Below, piece by piece: positions 47,326 to 58,033 of a DNA stretch of 64,000 nucleotides. The first letter of the stretch is position 1; the number at the start of each line of letters is the position of its first letter. The notes beneath the pieces are model-generated. The model was given only the letters and a program-made list of their open reading frames with translations, made no database searches and was not told the DNA's origin. Source of the DNA: Euglena gracilis (taxonomy: Eukaryota > Euglenida > Euglenophyceae > Euglenales); the NCBI GenBank assembly GCA_039621445.1, contig CP154956.1, positions 24,044,743-24,108,742 of the forward strand, given 5' to 3'. A program made the translations under genes and the position numbers.

Positions 47326-48005
47326 CCGATTTCTGCAAAAGAAGGCGACAAGGTTGCCCCGTCATCTGGGAACGCACCCGGGGGAACAGAGCAAGATACT
47401 CGGCGTTGCCTGCTGTCCTGTGAGTTGGGTAACATGGCCACGTCCCCTTGGGAGTGTGAAGCGGGCTGACCAGGGTTACTGACTCCGGCACCGACAGGAG
47501 ATATGGCACACGATCGTTGGGGTGGTTGAGCGGTCGTTGTCGATGAAGAAGCAGTAGTTGACTGAATGGGCAGGTGTGTTGGTGTTGGTGGTTGTGGTGA
47601 GGGTAAAGACACAGGGTGGATGTTGTCCATGAAGGGAAGGAATGAAGCATTTTGGTGGTCCTGTAGCCATTGGCCACCAGTATCAAGGCCTGACTCTCCG
47701 GAAGCAGTCGGCAGGGCGAAAGGGAGTTGTGGGAAAACCGGCAGCGCATTCATCGGAAACCAGGAGCCATGGGCTGTGCCAAGCTGAGAACATTGAGAGG
47801 CTGTTGACATTTCAACGTCGTCTTCAGGGCCTGGGTTGGCTTCCACATCACCACAGGTCAGGGCTTCTTCTCCCCTCCCAGAAGAGGCGTGATGCTTGAT
47901 TTTTACAGGTCCGTGCGTCTTTGCAAACCGCTGGTGCAGACTGGTGTTAGCGGGGTTTCCAAAAAAGGAGGCAAGCAGCCTGGGGGAGCATTGAGAGGGA
48001 GTCAC
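47256..48005 (-). pseudogene. N-terminal region of non-LTR element with 2A-like motif
   Basis: About 250 codons. SGRGEEALTCGDVEANPGPE contains the complete 2A consensus D-V-E-x-N-P-G-P (47826-47861), preceded by the Leu/Gly/Cys context usual for retroelement 2As. The rest is Ser/Thr/Pro/Gln-rich, with no domain recognised. The frame overlaps the start of the RT frame (47256-47325) and needs a shift to join it. In known non-LTR elements 2A sequences cause ribosome skipping or act as a signal; activity here is inferred only from the motif. Confidence 0.75.
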
Positions 48006-48404
48006 ACGCCTTCACAACACCATCCACACGTTTGCGCCAGATCTGTCGGGCAAAAGCGTCGCCTTCAGGATGGCACACCAAGGACCTTGACCCCGGAGTC
48101 CTTCACGAATGAAATAATTGGTACTTGGCGGAGGGGGCTGTCTGGTGGGATGGCGTCCGAAAGGCACGCATGGTTGCCAGCTGAGGTGAAAGAGGGGCCC
48201 CGCAGGTTGTGGGTGGGTGGGTCTGGCAATGAAAACCAAAACTGTGAAAAGATGTCCGATGCCTGGTGTGAGATGACAGAGGCAAGGTTGGAGGACAATG
48301 TTTGAAAGCAATCCGGGGGGTTGGTTGGGGAAGATGTCATCACCAGAAGGTTTCCCTGCATGCAAATGGGGCGATGGCAGTACAGTTGGGGTTCTTTGGG
48401 GACC

Positions 48405-48709
48405 AGTGTACGTCTGATCTTCCCTTTTCCCCAAAAAGCCTCGCTTTCGCCTTGGTGCGGACCTACTTAGGGAAGAGAAAATCAGAGTAACGATAAACCC
48501 TTTTCCCAACTTCCCGAGAAGCAAAGCACAGAGAGAGGATGGGAAAGGATAACGGACTATAATAAGTCCGAGGAAGAAAGGGAAAATAAATAATATAAAG
48601 AATACCACCTGTGGAGAGAGAAGGGGCACCCATTAGGAGATCCTAATAGGATCTGCTTCCATCCTAACTTCCTCAACGGAAGTGGACAGAAGCATACGCC
48701 TGGTACACA
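48405..48709 (-). repeat. 3' LTR
   Basis: Minus-strand sense begins TGTGTACCAGG and ends GTACACT. It contains an 'aaataaataatataaagaat' region (possible TATA on the minus strand as TTATATTATTTATTT) and a palindromic 'taggagatcctaataggatc'. It differs from the 5' LTR mainly at 'cgataaaccc' against 'cgaaaaaccc'. Confidence 0.95.
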
Positions 48710-48722
48710 TCCCCCTCCCAGG
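48710..48722 (-). other. Polypurine tract
   Basis: Minus-strand CCTGGGAGGGGGA immediately upstream of the 3' LTR, the expected plus-strand primer position. Confidence 0.8.
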
Positions 48723-49987
48723 GCTATGCCCGATTTCCCCTTTGGACCAGGCATTCTGGCCACAGGGATTTCGGACACAGACCTGGTCTGTGGGAGGTGC
48801 ACCCTGGCGCATCCACAGGGTCCCTTTCCGTCGCACAGGGGTCCACTCAAAAAGAGGGGGGGGGGCGGAAAGGAGGGGGACCCAAAAAGCCAAAACGCGC
48901 AAAACGGTTTGACCTATTTTGCTAGGCTTATGGGTATAGTATATTATAGCCCGCTGGGGAAAATGGGGCTGGCAGGTTTCCTTGCTCAGCAAACCCATCC
49001 ACCCAGTTTGGGTGTGCCAAAGGCACTTGGGGTAGGGTCCATGGGCATTCCAGGAAAACCCATGGGGAGGGTGTGGAAGGAGGGGGGGCACCTGACCAGT
49101 CAAACCTGGGCAGGGAGCATGGCCAGTCAAACCTGACCACGCAAAAGGAAAGTCCTACTCTACAAAACCAACTGCCGGCGACAGCATTTTGCCCCCGGGG
49201 GGAAAGTAGAGAGGAGTGGGTGGTTTGGCTTAGGCCAAGAAAAAGTTGTGCTGTCTGGCAGCCTTAAGGCCTCAAACGGCGAAAACAAAAGGAAAAGAAA
49301 AGTAGGCCTTCGGCCCTGTGCGCTGTGCGTGTCACGCTCGCGAGAGGGGAGAGGGGAGAGGGGTGTGCATGCATGCGCACGGAATCCTGCACCTGGCAGA
49401 ATCCCGGGTAGGACTTAATGGCGGATAATACCGCAAAGGGTCTTCGGAATAGCTGCTCGGGCGAATACCCGAACAGGGTAGAGGACAGAAATTCTGCCCT
49501 GAGGAGTGGTATATACCACGGAATCAGGCGAATACCTTATACTCGCTCATCCTAAACGAGGCTGGGCTGAGTCTGCTGACTCAGTGTCCCTTTCTGCTGC
49601 CTGTCAGCAGCCAGCTTCGTCGTCCGTGTCTTCACGGAGCCTGGGCTGGGCAGGGCATTCTGGATCCAGACTGCAGCAGCGTGTCACTGCAGCAGCCACG
49701 ACAGTAATGCTGATGACCACAGGGCCCAGCGCACGTCCCCATAATGAGGAGCGTGCTGTGGACTGGCAGGTTCCTCGAGGGTATCGTCGACAACCGTACC
49801 AGCCACATCGGCATAGGTTTCAGCCGTCGGCACAGGCGTTGCAGCCACAGGTATATCCCCTGTGGGGCTTCGTCTGGTCGAGGCTGTACAGAAGTGGGCA
49901 GAGCAGCGTAGAGGATATCCTCCACGTTCTCGCCTTCCTCCTGAGCACATCCTACGTCTCCACCTGTCGGTGGATACCGAGGATCGG
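48723..49987. other. Internal LTR-element sequence without recognised gene
   Basis: Open frames on both strands (for example 49632-50039 minus and 49506-49980 plus) give no RT, integrase or protease motif. The part nearest the repeat array has codon-like composition on both strands. The region may once have been pol or an unrelated capture. Confidence 0.4.
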
Positions 49988-52545
49988 AGAAATTTGCAGC
50001 GGGAAATGTGACAGAAATCATGGTTATCATGATTCCCATCGTTTTTTTCGCGACTCAGATCGCATATTCGCGTATCTAAACGAAATTAGCCAGAAATCTG
50101 ACGGAAATCATGGTAATCATGATTCCGATCGCGATTTCGGCGATTCAGATCGCGGCATTCGCGAATCTGAAAAATTTTCGCGGGAAATGCAACGGAAATC
50201 ATGGTAATCATGATTCCGATCGCGATTTCCGCGATTCAGATCGCGGCATTCGCGAATCTGAAAAATTATTGCGGGAAATGCGACGGGAATCATGGTAATC
50301 ATGATTCCGATCGCGATTTCCGCGATTCAGATCGCGACATTCGCGAATCTGAAAAATTTTCGCGGGAAATGCGACCGAAATCATGGTAATCATGATTCCG
50401 ATCGCGATTTCCGCGTTTCATATCGCGACATTCGCGGATCTGAAAAATTTTCGCGGGAAATGCGACGGGAATCGTGGTAATCATGATTCCGATCCTGATT
50501 TCCGCGATTCAGATCGCGACATTCGCAAATCTGAAAAATTTTCGCGGGAAATGCGACGGAAATCATGGTAATCATGATTCCGATCGCGATTTCCGCCATT
50601 CAGATCGCGGCATTCGCGAATCTGAAAAATTTTCGAGGGAAATGCGACGGAAATCATGGTAATCATGATTCCGATTGCGATTTCCGCGATTCAGGTCGCG
50701 ACATTCGCGGATCTGAAAAATTTTCGCGGGAAATGCGACGTAAATCATGGTAATCATGATTCCGATCGCGATTTCCGCGATTCAGATCGCGACATTCGCG
50801 GATCTGAAAAATTTTCGCGGGAAATGCGACGTAAATCATGGTAATCATGATTCCGATCGCGATTTCCGCGTTTCAGATCGCGACATTCGCGGATCTGAAA
50901 AATTTTCGCGGGAAATGCGACGGAAATCATGGTAATCATGATTCCGATCGCGATTTCCGCGATTCAGATCGCGACATTCGCGAATCTGAAAAGTTTTCGC
51001 GGGAAATGCGACGGAAATCATGGTAATCATGATTCCGATCGCGATTTCCGCGATTCAGATCGCGACATTCGCGAATCTGAAAAATTTTCGCGGGAAATGC
51101 GACGGAAATCATGGTAATCATGATTCCGATCGCGATTTCCGCGATTCAGATCGCGACATTCGCGGATCTGAAAAATTTTCGCGGGAAATGCGACGGAAAT
51201 CATGGTAATCATGATTCCGATCGCGATTTCCGCGTTTCATATCGCGACATTCGCGGATCTGAAAAATTTTCGCGGGAAATGCGACGGAAATCATGGTAAT
51301 CATGATTCCGATCGCGATTTCCGCGATTCAGATCGCGACATTCGCGGATCAGAAAAATTTTCGCGGGAAATGCGACGGAAATCATGGTAATCATGATTCC
51401 GATCGCGATTTCCGCGATTCAGATCGCGACATTCGCGAATCTGAAAAATTTTCGCGGGAAATGCGACGGAAATCATGGTAATCATGATTCCGATCGCGAT
51501 TTCCACGATTCAGATCGCGACATTCGCGGATCTGAAAAATTTTCGCTGGAAATGCGACGGAAATCATGGTAATCATGATTCCGATCGCGATTTCCTCGAT
51601 TCAGATCGCGACATTCGCGGATCTGAAAAATTTTCGCGGGAAATGCGACGGAAATCATGGTAATCATGATTCCGATCGCGATTTCCGCGATTCAGATCGC
51701 GACATTCGCGAATCTGAAAAATTTTCGCAGGAAATGCGACGGAAATCATGGTAATCATGATTCCGATCGCGATTTCCGCGATTCAGATCGCGACATTCGC
51801 GGATCTGAAAAATTTTCGCGGGAAATGCGACGGAAATCATGGTAATCATGATTCCGATCGCGATTTCCGCGATTCAGATCGCGACATTCGCGAATCTGAA
51901 AAATTTTCGCGGGAAATGCGACGGAAATCATGGTAATCATGATTCCGATCGCGATTTCCGCGATTCAGATCGCGACATTCGCGGATCTGAAAAATTTTCG
52001 CGGGAAATGCGACGGAAATCATGGTAATCATGATTCCGATCGCGATTTCCGCGATTCAGATCGCGACATTCGCGGATCTGAAAAATTTTCGCGGGAAATG
52101 CGACGGAAATCATGGTAATCATGATTCCGATCGCGATTTCCGCGATTCAGATCGCGACATTCGCGGATCTGAAAAATTTTCGCGGGAAATGCGACGGAAA
52201 TCATGGTAATCATGATTCCGATCGCGATTTCCGCGATTCAGATCGCGACATTCGCGGATCAGAAAAATTTTCGCGGGAAATGCGACGGAAGTCATGGTAA
52301 TCATGATTCCGATCGCGATTTCCGCGATTCAGATCGCGACATTCGCGGATCTGAAAAATTTTCGCGGGAAATGGGACGGTAATCATGGTAATCATGATTC
52401 CAATCGCGATTTCCACGATTCAGATCGCGACATTCGCGAATCTGAAAAATTTTCGCGGGAAATGCGACGGAAGTCATGGTAATCATGATTCCGATCGCGA
52501 TTTCCGCGATTCAGATCGCGACATTCGCGGATCTGAAAATTTTTT
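49988..52545. repeat. 91-bp satellite array, about 28 copies, inside the LTR element
   Basis: Unit: 'atggtaatcatgattccgat', 'cgcgatttccgcgattcag', 'atcgcgacattcgcggatct', 'gaaaaattttcgcgggaaat', 'gcgacggaaatc'. Starts occur every 91 bp from 50110 to 52476 with two diverged units before. Edge units vary most and central units (about 51.0-52.2 kb) are nearly identical. Both strands are open for 61-62 codons per unit, but the period is not a multiple of three, so coding is unlikely. It has internal palindromes (ATCATGATT, AGATCGCGA). Confidence 0.95.
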
Positions 52546-52569
52546 TTTTCAAGTGCTTTGGCCTGAATG

Positions 52570-53103
52570 GGTACATACCCATTCCCTATCGTTCCAGATG
52601 GAGGTGTGGAAGGTGTGTGAAACAGATTTTGCGCTTCCAAAACAACAAGGCAACACCTCGTTGTTGGAGTACTTGATGTACGGTTGCGCATTGCAAACCG
52701 TAACCAAGTGTTGTTTGTGCGCAAAATCAGGGTTAGTGTCGTTTTTTGAACTGAACATGCAGAAATGAAACATGGCAAAGCGGAAATTCTCCTTGAGTGC
52801 ACACATTGGTTGGGAGTGTCAGAGTAGTTGTCCTGGGTGCGCATGTCGGTCTGGTGGGGTGTGTGTGTGTAAAAATGGGGATGCGCATTTGTGGCTGCTG
52901 GGGGGTGTACAGATGTGTCTGAAATCGACACATCTGGTGGAAAACGGGGTGTTTGTGCAGCTGGGCGACTACTCGACACCGTACGTACTTCTGGCCCTTG
53001 GGCTTTCGTCTTGGAACCCAGTGAAACGTGGGAGGTGTACCGCTACTCGCTTGCCCTGCCTCCTGGGGAACGAAAGTTGGTGTGCCGTTGGGCAGGGGGG
53101 TAA
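52570..53103 (+). other. Possible antisense coding remnant
   Basis: Plus-strand frames antisense to gag orientation. 52595-52768 includes ...CALQTVTKCCLCAKSG. 52772-53010 has several Cys pairs (CQSSCPGCACRSG, CVCKNGD) and ...THLVENGVFVQLGDYSTPYV. After an apparent shift near 53005, 53103 ends ...GERKLVCRWAGG. Composition is protein-like but no family is recognised and the frames are broken. Confidence 0.25.
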
Positions 53104-53797
53104 CTTTCTCGGTACACCCGGTGTAGAAAACGTTGGTAGGTGTAGTTGAAAACGGGGTGAAGGTTTTTGGAAAACGGTGTGGAAAAATTGGTGGTCGTCG
53201 TGGTTGACGCCACAGGTGATGGGGGGTTTAGGGGGCCAATGAAGAGAATGGAGTTGTGTGCAAACAGCAGGAGTGGGTATCCACTGCCAGCTGGTACTGA
53301 CGTAACAGGGCTATCCCAAACTTACGTCAACACCAAGAATGTTGTGAAACCGAACCCAGTACCCCGAAAATTTTAGCCAGGTGCGGGTTGTGTATGGTGT
53401 TTGGACTGATGGGTAGGACACTGTCCAAAATGCGTCCCAATCACCTACACACAAGGGGGGGTGTATAAGAGAAATATTGGGCGTGAAAAATGAATTTTTA
53501 CACGTTGGGTTAAAAAATTGTGTAAATTTTGGAAAAGTGTTTCGGCTTGGAGAGCTCGTTTCGTGGGGTTGGGGACAGTACAAGGTCGGGCTCAAAATTC
53601 GATTTCTTGCCAAGTTCTCCTTGACCGTTTCTGTCTTTGCTCAACTTTCCCAGCGGAAATTGGGGAGTGTGGGTGGAGGCCGAAAATTTTCCGGGTACTA
53701 ACCCAAAAGACTGATGGACAACGGGGGGAGGGTTCATGACGTCCTACCTCCACCTGCTCATCAGCCCAGAGTCTGACCCTTCGGACTTCGGGCTCCC

Positions 53798-56191
53798 TCA
53801 CTCCAGGTCCGAACCGGCCAAATAGCCGGCAGCAGGCCTTTTGGAGGTATACGCGGAGGTCAACGTGCGCACCGCCATGCGGGGCCCGTTGAAATCCGCG
53901 TCCAAAGTCTCATCCCCCTCCCTGCCAGAAGCCGGGGTTTCCTCCTCCAAACAAGATAACTTGAAACCGACTTTATGGCGGTTGGAGGAGTGACCGTTGT
54001 CACCGCGATTCATACCGCGATGGCGGTGGCTTGGCCGGGGGGAACGAGACCCTGGGCATAGGGATGAGTGGTGATCACTCAATCCGCACAGTGAACAACG
54101 AGATTTGTGACGAGATTCAGAATGGCGGGGTGATCGGTTTCCCGATTTACCGTCAAACCGCCGTGGTGAACGGGCATTCCGTTGACCAGGACTCGTGTAT
54201 CGGGGTTCTCCCGATGAAGTTGACGAAGAGGATGATCCGCTTCGCCAAATAAATCGCGATGCCTCGCGATATGAATCACGCTTCTTGGCAGGGGCACCGG
54301 GTGACCTACCCCGAGGGGTACCGTGTTTCCGCTCATCGCGGAACGGGAACCGGGGGCTAATACCGCCGGAACGGGGACCCGATGACCGTGAATTGCCCGA
54401 CTGGCGTGAAAATCCAGAGGAACCCGAACCTCGTGATGAGGTCGATCCTCGCGGACTCAAGATACGCCTTCGCGCATCAGGATTCGGACAATCACGAGAC
54501 ATATGTCCCGGGTTATTGCACAAAAAGCACAATTTGTCCGTGGATTGATGCGAAGAACGCGGATATCGCGTTTTCGATCCCGTGGTTGGTGGAGTGGGTG
54601 AAACCAGTGATTTTTGCACTGCGTTCACCGAACCAGCCGGTAATCCAGCGGTTGGGTGTGCGTTATACGCGGATTGAATTTGACCAAGAAGCTGTGATAG
54701 CTTCAACTGCTTGGAAACGTAATTCCAGCGTTGGTCAAGAGTCATTGGATGATCCGCTAGCTCCTCACGATGGATATCCTTGATGAGGCTAGGCGTGAAA
54801 TGCATGAGAACAGCGTCAAACTGTTCACGCATTTGCTTTTCACTCAGCTCATCCACTTCAGAGGCAAGTCCCAACCATTTGGCATTCCAAAGGTCAATGG
54901 ACTTCCACTTGCGGTCAGGTGGGGCGCATTGTCGCCACTTGGTCTCCAAGGTAATCCTGGCGACCAAACTTGAACTGGTGGAAGCGTATTGCTCCACCAG
55001 GTCGTCGAAGGAAATGCGGTAGCGAATCACGAGTTGTCGTGCGCGCTCCTTCTCATCCCTTGGGAGGCAATCAATGAACTCCATCTTGATTACCTCCGGG
55101 TTTGCGTCCTGGGTTGGTCCTTTCAGTGCCCAGTAGTACTCCCAGTCTCGCAAAAACTGTCTCCAGGTGGTGGGATCACCATCCCATTGGGGTTTCACCT
55201 TATTCGCGATTGCGATGGTGCCCTTGAAGTCTTTCTGAGGAACCCGTTGACCCTCGGTGGTATTCCGTGGATTCGGGCCCGGGTACGCTCGAGCACCAAG
55301 CGTATCCTTTCCGGATTCTTGTCGGAATCGCGAAATTTCTGGTGAAGGTGAATCCTGGTACCGGAAATCCGATCGCAAACCCTGTTGGTCACCCGTAATA
55401 GGGAGACTCTCCGGTGTGGGGGTATGTCGCGCATGCAACATATGACCCACTCCCGGTGTACGGGTTTGGCTCATTCCACGCACAAGCATGGAATGATGGA
55501 TTTCTTGATTGAGACTTGGCGGAATCGCCGTGTTTTCCGAAAATTCGGTTCCCGTAATGGGAAATTGATCCGAAAACTGGGTTTGGGTTGTGGACAAGGC
55601 CAATGGTGGTACAATTCGCGGAATCGCGGATTGTGACACTCGGGACACGGGTGGTGGTGGTGCATGTGCACCCAGATTCGGGTTGTGGAAACGCGAATCT
55701 GGAGCATTTGGCGCATTTTCGGCAATGCATACTGCCGAATCGTGGTGTGAAACCCGCTGTTGGTTGGACACATTATCCAAACCGACAGACAAGTCATGCA
55801 CACTTTGCTCCAAATGCTCAACGAGTTGGAGTTGGCCGCAAATACGGTCAACTTCATCCTCCAAAGCGCGAATACGCTTGCGGTAACGGGAAAAGTCATC
55901 CAAGTGCGGAATCCTTTCGGAAATTCCGGTGACATCTCGGACTAGTTTCCCGTGGGACTCATCCAATAATTGGAGTTGTCCCATTAATGCTTTTACAGCA
56001 CTTGAGAGGATCTGCAAAGGTGGTGTCACCTTGGTTGGTGTGGTAGTGGGTGCAACCGGTGCAGGGTCATCCGACAACGCGGTTGTGGTACCCACGGGCA
56101 AATTTCCGGGTTGTGGCTTATCCGACCACGCGGAAATCCGCTCATCCAACCTGGTAATCTCACCTTGGGTGGATCGGGCATTCAGATTCAC
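53798..56191 (-). CDS. Gag-like polyprotein with zinc knuckle
   Basis: 797 codons. Residues about 1-150 are helical with a short coiled coil. 150-320 are Pro/Ser/Thr-rich. About 333-505 is a Retrotrans_gag-like core (PQWDGDPTTWRQFLRDWEYYW ... ETKW ... helices). A CCHC zinc knuckle lies at about 555-568 (CFLCNNPGHMSRDC, C-x2-C-x4-H-x4-C). Then follow Arg/Ser/Gly-rich RNA-binding-like sequence and a second Cys cluster CSLCGLSDHHSSLC near residue 710. It would package element RNA in cytoplasmic particles. The frame ends at 53798 with no protease downstream. It opens inside the previous frame, so a frameshift or separate initiation is needed. Confidence 0.8.
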   Translation of the reverse strand: MNLNARSTQGEITRLDERISAWSDKPQPGNLPVGTTTALSDDPAPVAPTTTPTKVTPPLQILSSAVKALMGQLQLLDESHGKLVRDVTGISERIPHLDDFSRYRKRIRALEDEVDRICGQLQLVEHLEQSVHDLSVGLDNVSNQQRVSHHDSAVCIAENAPNAPDSRFHNPNLGAHAPPPPVSRVSQSAIPRIVPPLALSTTQTQFSDQFPITGTEFSENTAIPPSLNQEIHHSMLVRGMSQTRTPGVGHMLHARHTPTPESLPITGDQQGLRSDFRYQDSPSPEISRFRQESGKDTLGARAYPGPNPRNTTEGQRVPQKDFKGTIAIANKVKPQWDGDPTTWRQFLRDWEYYWALKGPTQDANPEVIKMEFIDCLPRDEKERARQLVIRYRISFDDLVEQYASTSSSLVARITLETKWRQCAPPDRKWKSIDLWNAKWLGLASEVDELSEKQMREQFDAVLMHFTPSLIKDIHREELADHPMTLDQRWNYVSKQLKLSQLLGQIQSAYNAHPTAGLPAGSVNAVQKSLVSPTPPTTGSKTRYPRSSHQSTDKLCFLCNNPGHMSRDCPNPDARRRILSPRGSTSSRGSGSSGFSRQSGNSRSSGPRSGGISPRFPFRDERKHGTPRGRSPGAPAKKRDSYREASRFIWRSGSSSSSTSSGEPRYTSPGQRNARSPRRFDGKSGNRSPRHSESRHKSRCSLCGLSDHHSSLCPGSRSPRPSHRHRGMNRGDNGHSSNRHKVGFKLSCLEEETPASGREGDETLDADFNGPRMAVRTLTSAYTSKRPAAGYLAGSDLE

Positions 56192-56199
56192 CGATTTCT

Positions 56200-57414
56200 C
56201 TAAAGCCGTAATAGGCTGTTGCAGAATTCCTGCAAGGTTTCCTGATTACCAGTGAGCATTTTGTCATAAAATGCCTTGAAATTACAGTTCTCGGTAATCC
56301 GAGAACTGGAACTTGCAGGTAGAGACTGCATTTCCATTACTTTGGTAGACACCGATGCATACCGGGTCTGGAGTTCCCCAAAAGCAGTCTGAATACCGCT
56401 AATGTCCGGAACTCGGTGGGAAAGTGCGGAATAGCTCTGTTGCAAACCCGCAATGGCCGAGTTAATCCCGCCAATGTCGGATTGCAACTGCAACTGCAGG
56501 GAATCCTGCCGTTGTGCCATTTCCGCCACTTTCGCGCTCAGATTGGATAATCCAACCTGATTCGCGTCACAATAGCAGGTTTTCTGCTCCAAACGGGAAA
56601 GTCGCTCCTCCAACTGCCGCACATACGTGTGGGGAGCAAAATTCTCGTTGGCTTGTGACTGCAATTGCCGAAACTTTTCCGTTTCATCGCACAACTGCAT
56701 AATGCGGTGTTGCGATTCATGGAAAGTTGCGGACAAAGTGGTGGAATGGTCCATAGACACAAATCCACCATTGTGGGTTGTTGCAGACGAGGAATCTCGT
56801 GCATGCAACTGTTGTTGCAAATGCAACAACGCGGATGAACAGGACTCCATTTGTCCCGATAGGTGTTGTAGTGAGTCATGCAAGTGCAGAAACTTGGAGT
56901 CATTCCGCGTTTCCGCTTCATGCATGCATTCACTAATTTGCCGGAAGTTTTGCGGGAGTTGTTGGCACATTCTGTCAAAGGTTTCCCGAAAGGTTGCAAG
57001 GTCAATACCCGCACTTTCGAAATTCCTTTGGCAATATTTGCCAACTTCCTGCAAGTAATTCCAGCAGTGTTCCAGCTTGGTGAAGACATGTTTCTGGTTG
57101 TCCTCATCAAACTGAAGCACTTTGTTCAATGCGGTTGCACACTCTGCAACGCATTGTTGCACATGGTTGAACTGCCTCACAAGGGGGTGATCCCCTGGAA
57201 GCCGAACAACAATATCCTGCACATCCTCAGCAGTGAGGAGTTCACCAGTGTCCTTCCCATAGTCATCCATGGGTTGGGATGTACCGGAGAATTCCGGCAC
57301 CACTAGGCGAGTCTCCGGTTGCCAAGGTAGTGCGGGATAGCACCCGATATCGGTGGTGGCAAAGTTCTGTAAGGGCTTGCCGGTGGAAGAGCGGGTGGGG
57401 GTTGAAAGAAACAC
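56200..57414 (-). CDS. Coiled-coil gag-associated ORF
   Basis: About 404 codons, rich in Gln, His, Ser and Leu with heptad-like stretches (for example YVRQLEERLSRLEQK and QDSLQLQLQSDI). No catalytic motif. It overlaps the upstream ORF by about 110 bp in another frame and stops about 9 bp before the first possible start of the zinc-knuckle ORF, whose frame extends back into it. It is probably part of the same gag precursor. Confidence 0.6.
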   Translation of the reverse strand: MFLSTPTRSSTGKPLQNFATTDIGCYPALPWQPETRLVVPEFSGTSQPMDDYGKDTGELLTAEDVQDIVVRLPGDHPLVRQFNHVQQCVAECATALNKVLQFDEDNQKHVFTKLEHCWNYLQEVGKYCQRNFESAGIDLATFRETFDRMCQQLPQNFRQISECMHEAETRNDSKFLHLHDSLQHLSGQMESCSSALLHLQQQLHARDSSSATTHNGGFVSMDHSTTLSATFHESQHRIMQLCDETEKFRQLQSQANENFAPHTYVRQLEERLSRLEQKTCYCDANQVGLSNLSAKVAEMAQRQDSLQLQLQSDIGGINSAIAGLQQSYSALSHRVPDISGIQTAFGELQTRYASVSTKVMEMQSLPASSSSRITENCNFKAFYDKMLTGNQETLQEFCNSLLRL

Positions 57415-57830
57415 GGCGTTTCTAGCCCACCATCACCAGAGAAGCCCGGTGGCGGAATCACCACGGGTCTCTCCGGTGTGCGCAGCTGCACCATTGCCGC
57501 AGACAGAGGCGAATACCCGGGTTGTGGCAAGGTGAGTGCGGAAGAGGCCGCATTAGCCTCTGAAGCCGATGATGTGGAGGGCTCATCGCCGACCACTGTC
57601 AATGACGACAAGTGTTGCAATTGTGACAATTGAACCAATTGTGCCTCATCGGCGTGGGAACTGGAAGCACTTTCACATAAAAGCTTCCAATCCCCAGTTT
57701 CTTGGTCAATGTCTTGCAATGATGCCTGTAATAAGGCATAGTTGATTTGATGGTTGGGGCCTGTGCTTTGCATCTTTCTGATGGCAAAAACAGCAAAAAC
57801 CCACAAAACTAAGCAGTTGTGCTGGCACAA
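57303..57830 (-). CDS. N-terminal gag ORF of the LTR element
   Basis: About 175 codons, the first ORF after the primer-binding site. Features are an acidic/Gln-rich N-terminal half (LLQASLQDIDQETGDWKLL) and a Pro-rich C-terminal half. It ends inside the next ORF. The three gag ORFs occupy successive different frames, which suggests either programmed frameshifting or mutations. The first in-frame ATG choices are 57830 (non-ATG possible) and the internal ATG of 'KMQSTG' near 57774. Confidence 0.5.
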   Translation of the reverse strand: MCQHNCLVLWVFAVFAIRKMQSTGPNHQINYALLQASLQDIDQETGDWKLLCESASSSHADEAQLVQLSQLQHLSSLTVVGDEPSTSSASEANAASSALTLPQPGYSPLSAAMVQLRTPERPVVIPPPGFSGDGGLETPCFFQPPPALPPASPYRTLPPPISGAIPHYLGNRRLA

Positions 57831-57965
57831 GAGGGGCTGTAACGGGTAATACCGTACAGAGCCTTCCAGAGCCTGCTCGTCTGCTTAGACGTTGACTAGA
57901 AGCCGGGAGCTGACGCTGCGACCGTGTAATAACGGTGCAGGGGCTCTCCGCTGCCAGTCAGCGTA

Positions 57966-57988
57966 GGATCGTAACCAATCTGCTACCA
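57966..57988 (-). other. Second primer-binding-site-like copy
   Basis: Minus-strand TGGTAGCAGATTGG then TTACGATCC, 70 bp downstream of the first copy. It is preceded by a partial copy of the LTR edge (TACACT). Confidence 0.7.
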
Positions 57989-58033
57989 AGTGTAATACTT
58001 GATAGCGTTTCTTTCTGTATGGGCTGTATGTGT

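Larger units (their letters stand above)
44682..48010 (-). mobile_element. Non-LTR retrotransposon with RLE endonuclease and 2A-like peptide, frameshifted
   Basis: A near full-length coding region in three minus-strand frames: N-terminal with 2A-like motif (48005-47256), reverse transcriptase (47325-45907) and a CCHC plus restriction-like endonuclease (about 45960-44682). Two frameshifts separate the parts. No poly(A) or clear 3' boundary was found; the 3' UTR would lie below 44682. It belongs to the RLE-bearing (R2/NeSL/CRE-like) side of non-LTR elements by domain order. The exact clade cannot be named without a tree. Confidence 0.8.

Noticed and set aside
48012-48629. 205-codon minus ORF spanning the LTR edge
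   Set aside because: It crosses the LTR boundary at 48405 into the neighbouring non-LTR element, so it is a chance junction frame.
49988-52545. Many 61-62 codon ORFs on both strands
   Set aside because: They are products of a 91-bp satellite. The period is not a multiple of three and both strands are equally open.
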